Source: a virus. From it: a stretch of DNA of 64,000 nucleotides. The position numbers and the translations under genes are program-made. Location of the stretch: positions 1 through 64,000 of IMG/VR virus record IMGVR_UViG_3300033553_000478; one strand, given 5' to 3'. Of the stretch, positions 49,878 to 58,044 are shown piece by piece; the stretch's first letter is position 1, and every line of letters starts with the position of its first letter. A model generated the notes under the pieces. The model made no database searches, was not told the origin of the DNA, and was given only the letters and a program-made list of their open reading frames with translations.

Positions 49878-50161
49878 TGAAAGCAGCAAGGAAGTACATA
49901 TTTAGAAATCCTCTTAAAAATATTTCAAGGGAGAGTATAGATCAGTACTTGCACACGAATGTATTCAGCACGCCTGAATTTGGCATTCACGTTAAACAAG
50001 TTGCGTTAAACCTCAGACTCGACGATCGTATTGTGAGGGATGTTCTCATAAGCTATTTCAGCAATGTGATGTACATTATCAATACCGTCAGGAAATTAAG
50101 AACCAAAATCAACATCTATGGTTTCTTTTCCATTATAGTGGAAAAGGGAGATAGGTACTAA
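49877..50161 (+). CDS. Divergent IHF/HU-like second subunit
   Basis: 94 aa. The order fits a degenerate HU/IHF subunit: helix with IHVKQVALNLRLDDRIVRDV, a second helix (LISYFSNVMYIINTVRKL) and a strand KINIYGFFSIIVEKGDRY that corresponds to the GFGxF strand; the DNA-binding arm is reduced. Gene overlap with the IHF-like gene supports a heterodimer. Similarity is weak. Confidence 0.55.
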   Translation: MKAARKYIFRNPLKNISRESIDQYLHTNVFSTPEFGIHVKQVALNLRLDDRIVRDVLISYFSNVMYIINTVRKLRTKINIYGFFSIIVEKGDRY

Positions 50162-50173
50162 TTCATTTTTATT

Positions 50174-51214
50174 ATGGAAAATTTTCAATTTACCGCCCCG
50201 GTTGGAGGCGACAGCAAGAGAATTGATGATGTTGCATTAATCCCTTCAGGGATGCGACTTTGTACGTTCTATGGACTTGCAGATCTTGGTACCCAAGACA
50301 GTAAAAACTTTGGGCCAAAACACAGATGCCAGCTGGCATTTGAATTCCCTCAAGAATTGAGGATATTTTATGAAGGTGATATTCATAAGCCTTCAGTGAT
50401 CTGGAGTGAGGAAACTTTCTCAATGGCACCAAAAGCCAATTTGAGAAAGCATTACGTTCACGGTATGCTTGGCCGTAATCTTAGTGATGAAGAAGCGGCG
50501 AAATTCAACATAGCTTCCCTATTAGGAAAGCCATTTGTTGCCACCATTTCTCATACTGCAGATGGTAAGTATGCGAACATCACTTCTATTACTCCATTGA
50601 GTGATCAGAACAGATTGATGTTTGGATTGCAGGATATGAATGTACCTGTGATCAATGATATCTTTGCATATCATATGAGCCAGGGCTTTATTAGTGAGAA
50701 CTTCAAGAAGCTTCCAAAATTCATTAGAGAAAAAATAAAAAACTCTGAGGAAGGTGAAGCTCACAAAAAGTCTGGAGGAACATTCCTTGAACCGGATCCA
50801 AGTGATTTCAAAAATGCTGGCAAAAAACTTAAGATGCTGCCTAATGCAGAGTTCACATACGAACAGTATAAAGCAGCAGAGTGGACTGACCAGATGTTGG
50901 TTGATAACGGTAAAGCAGTATGGGAAGCTCCCGTTGCTCCACCAGCTCCGGTAGGTGCACCAGCAGCTCCACAGGCACCAATCGCCCCAGCTGCTCCGGT
51001 TGCTCCACAAGCAATGCCAGCTGCACCGTCAGCAATACCACCTGCAATGCCAGCTGCTACACCGCCAGCTCCCGCATTGAATCCTCAGGACACCAATGGT
51101 AGAATTACCCTTGTACCTGAATGGAGAGGGAAGCAGTCTGTTGCTGAATGGTTAGCTTCAGGATGGACTGAGGAAGCAATGTTAGCCAAGGGCTACGCTG
51201 TTCCAGTAAAGTAG
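50174..51214 (+). CDS. SSB-like phage ssDNA-binding protein (zero-frame product)
   Basis: 346 aa. The N-terminal 150 residues (IPSGMRLCTFYGLADLGTQD, KHRCQLAFEFPQELRIFYEG, WSEETFSMAPKANLRKHYVH) form an OB-like phage domain often annotated as ssDNA-binding. A long Ala/Pro-rich linker (about 255-300) leads to a small C-terminal motif (EWRGKQSVAEWLASGWTEEA). The zero frame ends at TAG 51212, just after AAG. An acidic SSB-type tail lies in the -1 frame immediately downstream. Located with the IHF-like and helicase genes. Confidence 0.75.
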   Translation: MENFQFTAPVGGDSKRIDDVALIPSGMRLCTFYGLADLGTQDSKNFGPKHRCQLAFEFPQELRIFYEGDIHKPSVIWSEETFSMAPKANLRKHYVHGMLGRNLSDEEAAKFNIASLLGKPFVATISHTADGKYANITSITPLSDQNRLMFGLQDMNVPVINDIFAYHMSQGFISENFKKLPKFIREKIKNSEEGEAHKKSGGTFLEPDPSDFKNAGKKLKMLPNAEFTYEQYKAAEWTDQMLVDNGKAVWEAPVAPPAPVGAPAAPQAPIAPAAPVAPQAMPAAPSAIPPAMPAATPPAPALNPQDTNGRITLVPEWRGKQSVAEWLASGWTEEAMLAKGYAVPVK

Positions 51215-51348
51215 AAGGAGTAGGGGAATCAACTCAGCAGCCTACTGCTCCACCCGCACCAGCTGAGAAAATTGAAGATCAATTTCCTGCTAACTTCAGC
51301 GTGGCTCAAGACGAGCCAGATGAAGAGCACGATGATCTTCCATTCTAA
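51211..51348 (+). CDS. SSB-type acidic tail encoded in the -1 frame
   Basis: From 51211 the -1 frame reads 45 residues beginning VEGVGESTQQPTAPPAPAEK and ending DEPDEEHDDLPF, then TAA. DDLPF is the classic C-terminal tip of bacterial SSB that recruits partners. No start codon is present, so it must be joined to the upstream ORF. Its TAA overlaps the next ATG (TAATG), the standard junction in this operon. The shift point GTA-AAG-TAG allows tRNA-Lys to slip from AAG to AAA. A homopolymer sequencing error would look the same. Confidence 0.75.
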   Translation, partial: VEGVGESTQQPTAPPAPAEKIEDQFPANFSVAQDEPDEEHDDLPF

Positions 51349-51692
51349 TGCACCAGTTTATTTGTAAGGCGAAGTCCGGAGAGCCAATCCCGACTTCGCC
51401 TAATAAACTGGAACTTCTGAAAAAGCTTTTAGATCATTATGAGAAAACAAATATGTCTTTCAAGTTATCGATCGAACCTATTCAGAAGAATATAAATGAA
51501 CAGCAGGAATCTTTATACAAGGCGTTCATTTTAAAAGCAGCAAATCATTTTGGCAACACCTTCCCAGAAATGGAAAACATACTTCGAAATTTAATGCCGG
51601 AAGGTCCCAGAGAAAGGTGGAGCACTAATCAATTAGATGATTTTATAACCAAGTCCACTGCCTATTTAGGGCAGCACGGATTTCATTTTTAA
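51348..51692 (+). CDS. Hypothetical recombination-associated protein, 114 aa
   Basis: Helical protein containing NMSFKLSIEPIQKNINEQQE and a terminal motif (RWSTNQLDDFITKSTAYLGQ) faintly like NinB-type phage recombination proteins. Coupled to the SSB tail by TAATG. Weak assignment. Confidence 0.6.
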   Translation: MHQFICKAKSGEPIPTSPNKLELLKKLLDHYEKTNMSFKLSIEPIQKNINEQQESLYKAFILKAANHFGNTFPEMENILRNLMPEGPRERWSTNQLDDFITKSTAYLGQHGFHF

Positions 51693-51695
51693 TTT

Positions 51696-51887
51696 ATGAT
51701 ATACTTAATAATGGCGCAGATCTGTAGGATCGGAGTCGTATGGACAACGAGTATGGTTTTCCGAAAAATATTTCGGACAGCTGCTATTTCATTTGTCGGT
51801 ATGTACCTGGTTGAAAGAGTTCACCGTCAACAAAAAAGAGAGCAACAATATATAGATGGAGACAGCAGCAGACATAGACTTAACTAA
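51696..51887 (+). CDS. Uncertain small ORF, 63 aa
   Basis: MIYLIMAQICRIGVVWTTSM with one hydrophobic segment (TAAISFVGMYLVERV). It overlaps the helicase gene by 32 bp and has unusual codon use. A competing reading in another frame begins at ATG 51740 (MDNEYGFPKNISDSCYFICR) and would need a frame change near 51808 to reach the TAG at 51853-51855, one base before the helicase ATG. Which is real is unclear. Confidence 0.35.
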   Translation: MIYLIMAQICRIGVVWTTSMVFRKIFRTAAISFVGMYLVERVHRQQKREQQYIDGDSSRHRLN

Positions 51888-53217
51888 AAGTCAGGAACAG
51901 CTTTTACCAAAATTTAAAGCGTTCCTTGACGGTCCTGAGAAATTCTTTCTCTTGACCGGCAAGCCTGGTGTTGGAAAAACATTCATAACCAAATTACTTC
52001 TGAAAGCATACATAGATGCTGATAGGGAGAATGGAGGTCACGGAATGGATATTAACGTTGCAGGGATTTGTTTAGCACACCAAGCCAAGAATGTACTTGG
52101 TGTGCACATCCCGCGCGTTTTTACTTTCGCTAAGGCGTATGGATTGAAGGAGCATACCGATGATTATACTGGAAAAAGGACATTCGTTTACGATAAATTC
52201 CACGATGGAGTTATTATAGGCGACCAGCCAATACCGGTATTTGTTCACGATGAAGTTTCTCAATATACCGAAGAGATGCTGGAGATTGTGTTCTCACGAA
52301 CATCAATGTTTAGTAAGATCATATTTATTGGAGATAGGGCACAGCTCCCGCCAATCGATCCTGAAAATAAATTAGGAAAGGATGCGGACTCCCCAATATT
52401 TATGTATGATATACCAGATAACTGTAAGCACGAACTTACGGAGAGGGTAAGACAGGAGGAAGGAAATAAGATCCTGCAGCTTTCAGATGTAATCCGGGAA
52501 GAGATATTCGGACTCCAGAGAGTCGGTCTTGTGCGTGAAGCTATGGCTAAGCCTCAAATGGAGGGAGGAATGGGATATGATTGGGTAACCAAGAGTGAAC
52601 TGATGTTCGATTTAGAACGAAGGAATGTACTTGATACCAAAGTGATCGCTCATACAAATGATGCGGTTAACAGGCACAATCCTGATATAAGGAATTTCCT
52701 TATGCAGAATCCGGATAATTTCTTAGTTGAAGATGATATTGTAGCAATGACAGATAGCTTCTATAGTATGGATGAATTTGGATTTGTGAAGTATGTACTT
52801 TTTAATTCAGAGGTATTCAGAATAAAGGAGATCTACACTACTGTAATTCAGTATGAGGCATTCAGTAAAAAATATAAGATTGATGCTATGGTAGCCAATA
52901 TCGAGAATAAGGTAGGACAATTCATTATTCCTTCGGAGTATGGCTATGAATTACTGCAGGAGTATTTGAGAGAGATTGCAGATGCCTGTAAATCTCATAG
53001 GAACTGGGGGCCGTTCTGGGACTTCAGGAAGAAGTTCTGTGAATGGACTTACGGTTATGCCACAACTTGCTACAAAGCGCAGGGAGGCACGTATGAGACT
53101 GTTTATGTAGATGTGAATGATATATTCGGCTGTAGGCCATTATCACGTAAGAGGCAACTGCAGACAGTTTACACCGCTATTACCAGAGCGAAGAAAGATG
53201 TTTACTTTATAAAGTAA
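51856..53217 (+). CDS. SF1 DNA helicase, Dda/RecD-like
   Basis: 453 aa. Walker A GKPGVGKT at 35-42, Walker B VFVHDEVSQ near 130, motif III IFIGDRAQLPPID, and C-terminal motifs V/VI (YATTCYKAQGGTYETVYVD, VYTAITRAKKDVYFI). Resembles 5'-3' SF1B helicases such as T4 Dda. It could load on forks or remove proteins during replication and recombination. First Met is METAADID. Confidence 0.88.
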   Translation: METAADIDLTKSQEQLLPKFKAFLDGPEKFFLLTGKPGVGKTFITKLLLKAYIDADRENGGHGMDINVAGICLAHQAKNVLGVHIPRVFTFAKAYGLKEHTDDYTGKRTFVYDKFHDGVIIGDQPIPVFVHDEVSQYTEEMLEIVFSRTSMFSKIIFIGDRAQLPPIDPENKLGKDADSPIFMYDIPDNCKHELTERVRQEEGNKILQLSDVIREEIFGLQRVGLVREAMAKPQMEGGMGYDWVTKSELMFDLERRNVLDTKVIAHTNDAVNRHNPDIRNFLMQNPDNFLVEDDIVAMTDSFYSMDEFGFVKYVLFNSEVFRIKEIYTTVIQYEAFSKKYKIDAMVANIENKVGQFIIPSEYGYELLQEYLREIADACKSHRNWGPFWDFRKKFCEWTYGYATTCYKAQGGTYETVYVDVNDIFGCRPLSRKRQLQTVYTAITRAKKDVYFIK

Positions 53218-53221
53218 TATT

Positions 53222-53371
53222 ATGAGAGATAATATTTATTACCGATGGTTCAAAAAAAGTCTTAGGGATGATCAAGAAAAAGATTATCGAGAAATGAGTA
53301 TCAATCAACAAAAAGATTGGTATATCTCATATTTAGAAGAACATTTTGATGCCAAGAAAATAAAATCTTAA
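53222..53371 (+). CDS. Small protein, 49 aa
   Basis: MRDNIYYRWFKKSLRDDQEK: highly charged helical peptide beginning 4 bp after the helicase. Unknown. Confidence 0.5.
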   Translation: MRDNIYYRWFKKSLRDDQEKDYREMSINQQKDWYISYLEEHFDAKKIKS

Positions 53372-53373
53372 CT

Positions 53374-53595
53374 ATGGCATATTCAACTTCAGGTGAAACC
53401 TTCCACTTTATATGTAAAGTGGAAGACACCATTAACGATAATCGCATTGTGGCCAATCCATATTGTGATGTTAGAACCCGCAGGCAAGCGGAGATAGAAT
53501 TTCGGAGAATGCCCCAGGTAAAGAAATACCTTGGAAACCCGAGATACAGGATTTCCTTCAGGGAAAATTCAGTATTAATTCAAGACAAAGAGTAA
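53374..53595 (+). CDS. Hypothetical protein, 73 aa
   Basis: Basic beta-rich protein (GETFHFICKVEDTINDNRIV). Stop overlaps the exonuclease start. Unknown. Confidence 0.6.
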   Translation: MAYSTSGETFHFICKVEDTINDNRIVANPYCDVRTRRQAEIEFRRMPQVKKYLGNPRYRISFRENSVLIQDKE

Positions 53596-54452
53596 TGGAA
53601 ATAGTACCATTTATAGCGCCATCATATCACGATGAGCATTTCGCTACGAAACGCTTTCCGAATAAGGTTGCGCTAATCGACGCAGACCGTTACAAGCACG
53701 TTGTAACGTATAGAGTATTTCAAGAATTAGAAAAAGGAAGGGAGCACGGTAAGGAGCTGTTAGATGAATTGATCAGCGAGTACCTGCATACCGATATCTT
53801 TTCCAAGTTTGAGGCTAAAGCATACATATTCTGCTTTTCCTCACCTTCAAAAGATGTATTCCGGAACTTTATAACTCAGGAGAAAGAGTATAAGGGAAAC
53901 CGGAAAGGCCGTGATGATGCTTACTTCTACGAAGGGAAGTATCAGGATATGGCTTATGTTTTCAAATATTGTGAAAGCAGATATCCAACTTTGAACTTTT
54001 CAGATTTGGAAGCAGATGATATTTTATCGATGCTGCAGGATCCTGAAGATACATTCATTTTCTCTCACGATAAGGATTTGAAACAGGTGGTAGGATTTCA
54101 TTATAATATGAACCGCCATATGTTAGAGTATACCTCGGAAAGTGAAGGGTTCTGTATGTTACTGAACCAGATGCTCACCGGAGATAGCACAGACAACATA
54201 CCTGGTCTTGCTGGCTTCGGTCCTAAAGCTTTGGAGAAGTTTCAGGAGAAGTGTACCAATATGGGAGATATGGAGCGCCTGATTATGTGCATCAAGGAGT
54301 ATGTAGATAAAAAGGGTATCCTTCACGGAATGGATGTGTTTGCAGAAATGTGGACTCTTTTATCAATGAGATTGAATCGCGGAGAATATTGCCAGCTTAA
54401 ATATAAGAAGGGCTTTGATCTGGTGCGATCATTCATAGAAAGGGAAGAGTAA
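53595..54452 (+). CDS. 5'-3' exonuclease / flap endonuclease-like
   Basis: 285 aa. Metal-binding Asp residues in LIDADRY (29-33), DLEADDIL (near 138), SHDKDLKQV (near 158), and the helix-hairpin-helix GDSTDNIPGLAGFGPKA (near 195-211). This is the order of the FEN/RNase H family (T4 RNase H, T5 exonuclease). It removes RNA primers or resects DNA ends. No polymerase domain is attached. Confidence 0.88.
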   Translation: MEIVPFIAPSYHDEHFATKRFPNKVALIDADRYKHVVTYRVFQELEKGREHGKELLDELISEYLHTDIFSKFEAKAYIFCFSSPSKDVFRNFITQEKEYKGNRKGRDDAYFYEGKYQDMAYVFKYCESRYPTLNFSDLEADDILSMLQDPEDTFIFSHDKDLKQVVGFHYNMNRHMLEYTSESEGFCMLLNQMLTGDSTDNIPGLAGFGPKALEKFQEKCTNMGDMERLIMCIKEYVDKKGILHGMDVFAEMWTLLSMRLNRGEYCQLKYKKGFDLVRSFIEREE

Positions 54453-54712
54453 TGGAGCAAGCGGAATTCAGAATGTTAGATGCATACAAGATCTTTCCTT
54501 TCTATCCGGATAGAGTTTTACTCTCGCCTCTTTATGATGATTTCAGTGGCAAATATGCTATGATGATCAATGAGATGCTTCCGAGTGGTAGACCAGGACA
54601 AACATTATTCGCTACCACAAAAGCCGTATTTGATAATGAAGAACAGGCAGTATTTTCAACATCGAAAATGCTGAAAATGACAATGCAAGTTGTAAAAATA
54701 TCTATGAACTAA
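54452..54712 (+). CDS. Hypothetical protein, 86 aa
   Basis: Soluble protein (RVLLSPLYDDFSGKYAMMIN) overlapping both neighbours by one base. Unknown. Confidence 0.6.
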   Translation: MEQAEFRMLDAYKIFPFYPDRVLLSPLYDDFSGKYAMMINEMLPSGRPGQTLFATTKAVFDNEEQAVFSTSKMLKMTMQVVKISMN

Positions 54713-55623
54713 TGGAATTAGATTTTGAAAAATATGGACAGCAGTTAACCGTCCTGTCCTTTGGAGCAGGACAGGACAGTACCGCAATACTTGTGCGTAT
54801 AATTGAAGATGCTCGCTTTAAAAGAGATTATGTGGTAGGTCAACTTATAGTTGTATTTGCCGATACCAAGAATGAGCACGCTCATACCTATGCTTATATC
54901 AGCTACATAAAGATGATTTGCAAGGTGGCTAAAATACCATTCGTTGTGGTAGAGCCTGAGAAGTGGGCAGGAGGAAAATGGAAGCAAGGTCTGGTTGGGT
55001 TCTGGAAGCAAAATAAAGCTGTAGGATCCAAAGCCTTTCCAAAAACCTGTACTGATCAATTAAAGATTAGGCCAATTTATAAGTGGCTGGAAGAGTTCAT
55101 TCATATCACTTTTGAAACCAAGAGTGTTGGGAAGAAGAAAGCTTTTTACGAGTACTTCTATAAATATGGAAAAGTTCGCGTACTGATCGGTATAGCATCC
55201 GGAGAGGAAAGCAGAGCTTCAAATGAACCTACCGGAATGAAATGGTTCGATGAGTGTGTTGAGAAGATCTACCCACTTATAGAGCAGAAAATGGATAGGG
55301 AAGCTTGTCAGCAGACAATTAACGCGTATGGGTATGTAGTGCCGAAACCGTCAAATTGTATGTTCTGCCCATTCCTATCGCTTCAGGAGTTACTTTATTT
55401 ATCAATGAAGGATCCCGGAGCATTTTTAGAATGGGTTGAAATAGAAGCTGAGAAGCTGAAAAACAATGAGCATAAAGGAGAAAAGAATCTTACAGTCTGG
55501 GGAACCAGAAAGACTCTTCCTGAAATGCGTGAGATAGCAATGGAAAAATATGGCCATTGGACTATGGAACAATTAGAAGAATATAAAATGTCACATGGAC
55601 ATTGTGTAAAAAGTAAATACTAA
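54712..55623 (+). CDS. PAPS reductase-like PP-loop protein
   Basis: 303 aa. PP-loop motif VLSFGAGQDSTAIL at 14-27 binds ATP. The protein shares the adenine-nucleotide alpha hydrolase fold with CysH and DndC. Cysteines in PKTCTDQLKI and SNCMFCPFLS suggest a metal or Fe-S site or sulfur chemistry. Such phage proteins may thiolate or modify nucleic acids or counter defence; none of this is shown. A typical CysH C-terminal ECGIH is absent. Confidence 0.75.
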   Translation: MELDFEKYGQQLTVLSFGAGQDSTAILVRIIEDARFKRDYVVGQLIVVFADTKNEHAHTYAYISYIKMICKVAKIPFVVVEPEKWAGGKWKQGLVGFWKQNKAVGSKAFPKTCTDQLKIRPIYKWLEEFIHITFETKSVGKKKAFYEYFYKYGKVRVLIGIASGEESRASNEPTGMKWFDECVEKIYPLIEQKMDREACQQTINAYGYVVPKPSNCMFCPFLSLQELLYLSMKDPGAFLEWVEIEAEKLKNNEHKGEKNLTVWGTRKTLPEMREIAMEKYGHWTMEQLEEYKMSHGHCVKSKY

Positions 55624-55625
55624 TT

Positions 55626-55784
55626 ATGTCAAGATACAAAACCACAAAAGTCTTTAAAAAGACTGGTTACCGTAAAACCATTGAAACAGGACTCACTAAA
55701 GATGAGGCACAAAAAGCTGTAGACAAAGACCTTGAGAATAATCCCAAGGCTCTTAGATATATGCTTGTTTATGACGAACAATAA
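55626..55784 (+). CDS. Small basic protein, 52 aa
   Basis: MSRYKTTKVFKKTGYRKTIE then TKDEAQKAVDKDLENNP. Lys-rich, possibly nucleic-acid binding. Starts 2 bp after the PP-loop gene. Confidence 0.55.
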   Translation: MSRYKTTKVFKKTGYRKTIETGLTKDEAQKAVDKDLENNPKALRYMLVYDEQ

Positions 55785-55793
55785 TTAACACTT

Positions 55794-56030
55794 ATGGAAG
55801 TAATATTGAATATACTTTGGTTTGGCTCAATAGGATTACTCTTTTTGGGTGGATTGAGATTGGTTTTAATTGCCTTGGCCAAAGCATCATATAAAGGATC
55901 CAGAGAAGAAATGTTTCATTTAATGCAAGGGAAACGTCGGAATTTTATAAAGTCGACTTCCAATTCTTTATGGATGATCGCTGTAGGAGGTTTAGTGCTT
56001 TTGGCATTTGCTATTTCTAATGGGTTTTGA
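55794..56030 (+). CDS. Membrane protein with two spans, 78 aa
   Basis: Hydrophobic segments ILNILWFGSIGLLFLGGLRL and LWMIAVGGLVLLAFAI separated by a basic loop. Unknown. Confidence 0.6.
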   Translation: MEVILNILWFGSIGLLFLGGLRLVLIALAKASYKGSREEMFHLMQGKRRNFIKSTSNSLWMIAVGGLVLLAFAISNGF

Positions 56031-56487
56031 ATTACCAGATAAAGTATTCTATTTCGCTATAAAAGCTCACTCTAAATATAGAGCGCTTCCGCCGGATGAA
56101 TTTTATCTATGGGAAGATGCAAACCCTGAAAGGTTTTTTCGCTGGATGTGGTACTTTAAATATAGAGCTGCATTACTCACTGTGAAATATCCAAGAGGAA
56201 CCATTATCGTAGACCAGGGAAGTAGACAGCCTAAATGCGAAGAAGAAGTGAACTTTATTGCAATCACTAAGCTCAGAAATAGAGTGAGAGCGAAGAAAGG
56301 GAAAATTACAGAGTACCGGAATAAGATAAAGCAATTTGAAGAAGGCTGGAAGGAAAGGTACCCGATAGCCGGATTGGTCCCTATCGATAACGATGAGGGA
56401 TATAATAATGCCAGAGAAAAAGTATTTCGCCTGCAGGGAGAATTACTATCGATGGAGCACGAACTTAAAATTTTAGAAGATGAGTGA
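56020..56487 (+). CDS. Coiled-coil protein, 155 aa
   Basis: ATG 56020 (MGFELPDKVFYFAIKAHSKY), overlapping the membrane gene by 11 bp. The C-terminal half is a long charged helix (LRNRVRAKKGKITEYRNKIK). Unknown. Confidence 0.6.
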   Translation: MGFELPDKVFYFAIKAHSKYRALPPDEFYLWEDANPERFFRWMWYFKYRAALLTVKYPRGTIIVDQGSRQPKCEEEVNFIAITKLRNRVRAKKGKITEYRNKIKQFEEGWKERYPIAGLVPIDNDEGYNNAREKVFRLQGELLSMEHELKILEDE

Positions 56488-56914
56488 TCAAAAATATGTG
56501 TTTTTCAAAAGTCGCGAAGGAGGTAAATCTGAGCGAATTGAAAAAACTGAAGATGAATTAACCAAGGAGGAAAAGGATCTGATTTATGGTAATCTGATCA
56601 ATACTTGGAATAATTGTCCTAAAGAAATTCAAATGAAATTTATGCAGGAATGTATAAGCATTGCTGGAGAAGATTTTGAATTACGTTTCCAAAGTACCAG
56701 AAATGCTTTTGAAGAAAGGATTGAGCTTGATGCTCGTATCACAGATATGGTGAATGAATGGCGCAAGGACAGATCTGGAACAGAATTATTTCATACAATG
56801 ATGAAGGTGTTACATAAAAACTATTCATATGTAGAGATAACCACTGTTGGTGGACCTTTTAAACAACCAACCCTGTACGTGAAAATTCACGATGGATTAC
56901 AAACTTTTAATTAA
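56480..56914 (+). CDS. Hypothetical protein, 144 aa
   Basis: Acidic helical protein (TEDELTKEEKDLIYGNLINT) with a C-terminal beta stretch. Overlaps the previous gene by 8 bp. Unknown. Confidence 0.6.
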   Translation: MSDQKYVFFKSREGGKSERIEKTEDELTKEEKDLIYGNLINTWNNCPKEIQMKFMQECISIAGEDFELRFQSTRNAFEERIELDARITDMVNEWRKDRSGTELFHTMMKVLHKNYSYVEITTVGGPFKQPTLYVKIHDGLQTFN

Positions 56915-56931
56915 CCCTTAATTATAAATCA

Positions 56932-58044
56932 ATGTCAAACAAAGAAGAACAAATCGAAGAAGTAGAAATCGTAATCATTACCGATGAGCAAGTTGATGCT
57001 CTTCCTCAAAAAGCTGTAGCTACGGTAAGGAGTCTTAAAGGATCCTTACCTCACGCTCAGCTGCAAATTTTTATACCGGTAGTTCAAAAATATATTGAGC
57101 TTCGGGAAATGGCTTCCAAATTGAAATTGGAGCGTGATGAAAATGGAGAGATAAAAAAGGAATGTATCGAATCCTATAAAGAAGTAAAAAAATCTATTGG
57201 CTCTTTCAATGGTGATTTGAAACGTGAAATCAAGAAAATTAAGGATCCTTTGAATTCTATTAAATCAGATGTAATTTCTGTGGAAAATACATTTAAGGAA
57301 GAGTCTGACGAAATAAAAGAAGCTGTTCTGGAAGAGTTTAAGGAATATGAAGATGCTGAAACCAAGAGAAAAGAGGAAGCCAAAAAGAAAAAAGATGCGG
57401 CCCTGTTAGCTCAGATTGAAGAAGCTAATGAGGAAACTGAAGCTTTGAAACTGCAGCAGGATAAAATGAATATCTATAATGAGATCCGGGTAAACAGAAT
57501 TACCAAGGATATTACAGATGCTACTGCAGATGCTCTGGATGAAATGAATGAACTATCCCTGGAAAGATTGAAAGCTGGTATTGCCCAAAAGACTTGGGAA
57601 ACGATCACAGCTAATCAAAAGGTGGAACTTCTGGATGAGGATGTTCAGTCCGAGCTTATCACTGCTTTTGATAAAGCCAAGCAAAGAGCAATCGCTTCTA
57701 TTGATGATAAGCTTCAAAAATATGAGGATGAGAGAGAGAAGGAAGTTACCGAGAGAGTTGAGAAAACTTCAATTCCACCGGCACCAAGCTCCAATCATAT
57801 TGGAGGCTTTGGAGGTCCAAGCATTCCACCGCCACCTTCTCCGGAAGAAGAACAGCACATTCAGACTGTGGCCACCAACGTTGTGGAAATTCACAAGAGA
57901 TCTGAGCCCGATTTCATTAAGTATATCGTGGATAAGATTGCAGCCTATGAAATGGCCGTTGATATTAAAGTTCAACAGGATGGGGCAACGCCTGGTCTTG
58001 TTACTTTGAAGAATAGATTTGTCAAATTTAACTCTGAACTGTAA
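56932..58044 (+). CDS. Coiled-coil protein with IPPPP linker, 370 aa
   Basis: Long Lys/Glu-rich coiled coil (about 55-280) with a globular N-terminus (DALPQKAVATVRSLKGSLPH). A linker near 285-310 contains SIPPAPSSNHIGGFGG and SIPPPPSPEEE, and the last 55 residues are a small domain. Could be a recombination or replication scaffold; the overall plan resembles phage DUF1351-type proteins weakly. Overlaps the following gene by one base. Confidence 0.62.
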   Translation: MSNKEEQIEEVEIVIITDEQVDALPQKAVATVRSLKGSLPHAQLQIFIPVVQKYIELREMASKLKLERDENGEIKKECIESYKEVKKSIGSFNGDLKREIKKIKDPLNSIKSDVISVENTFKEESDEIKEAVLEEFKEYEDAETKRKEEAKKKKDAALLAQIEEANEETEALKLQQDKMNIYNEIRVNRITKDITDATADALDEMNELSLERLKAGIAQKTWETITANQKVELLDEDVQSELITAFDKAKQRAIASIDDKLQKYEDEREKEVTERVEKTSIPPAPSSNHIGGFGGPSIPPPPSPEEEQHIQTVATNVVEIHKRSEPDFIKYIVDKIAAYEMAVDIKVQQDGATPGLVTLKNRFVKFNSEL

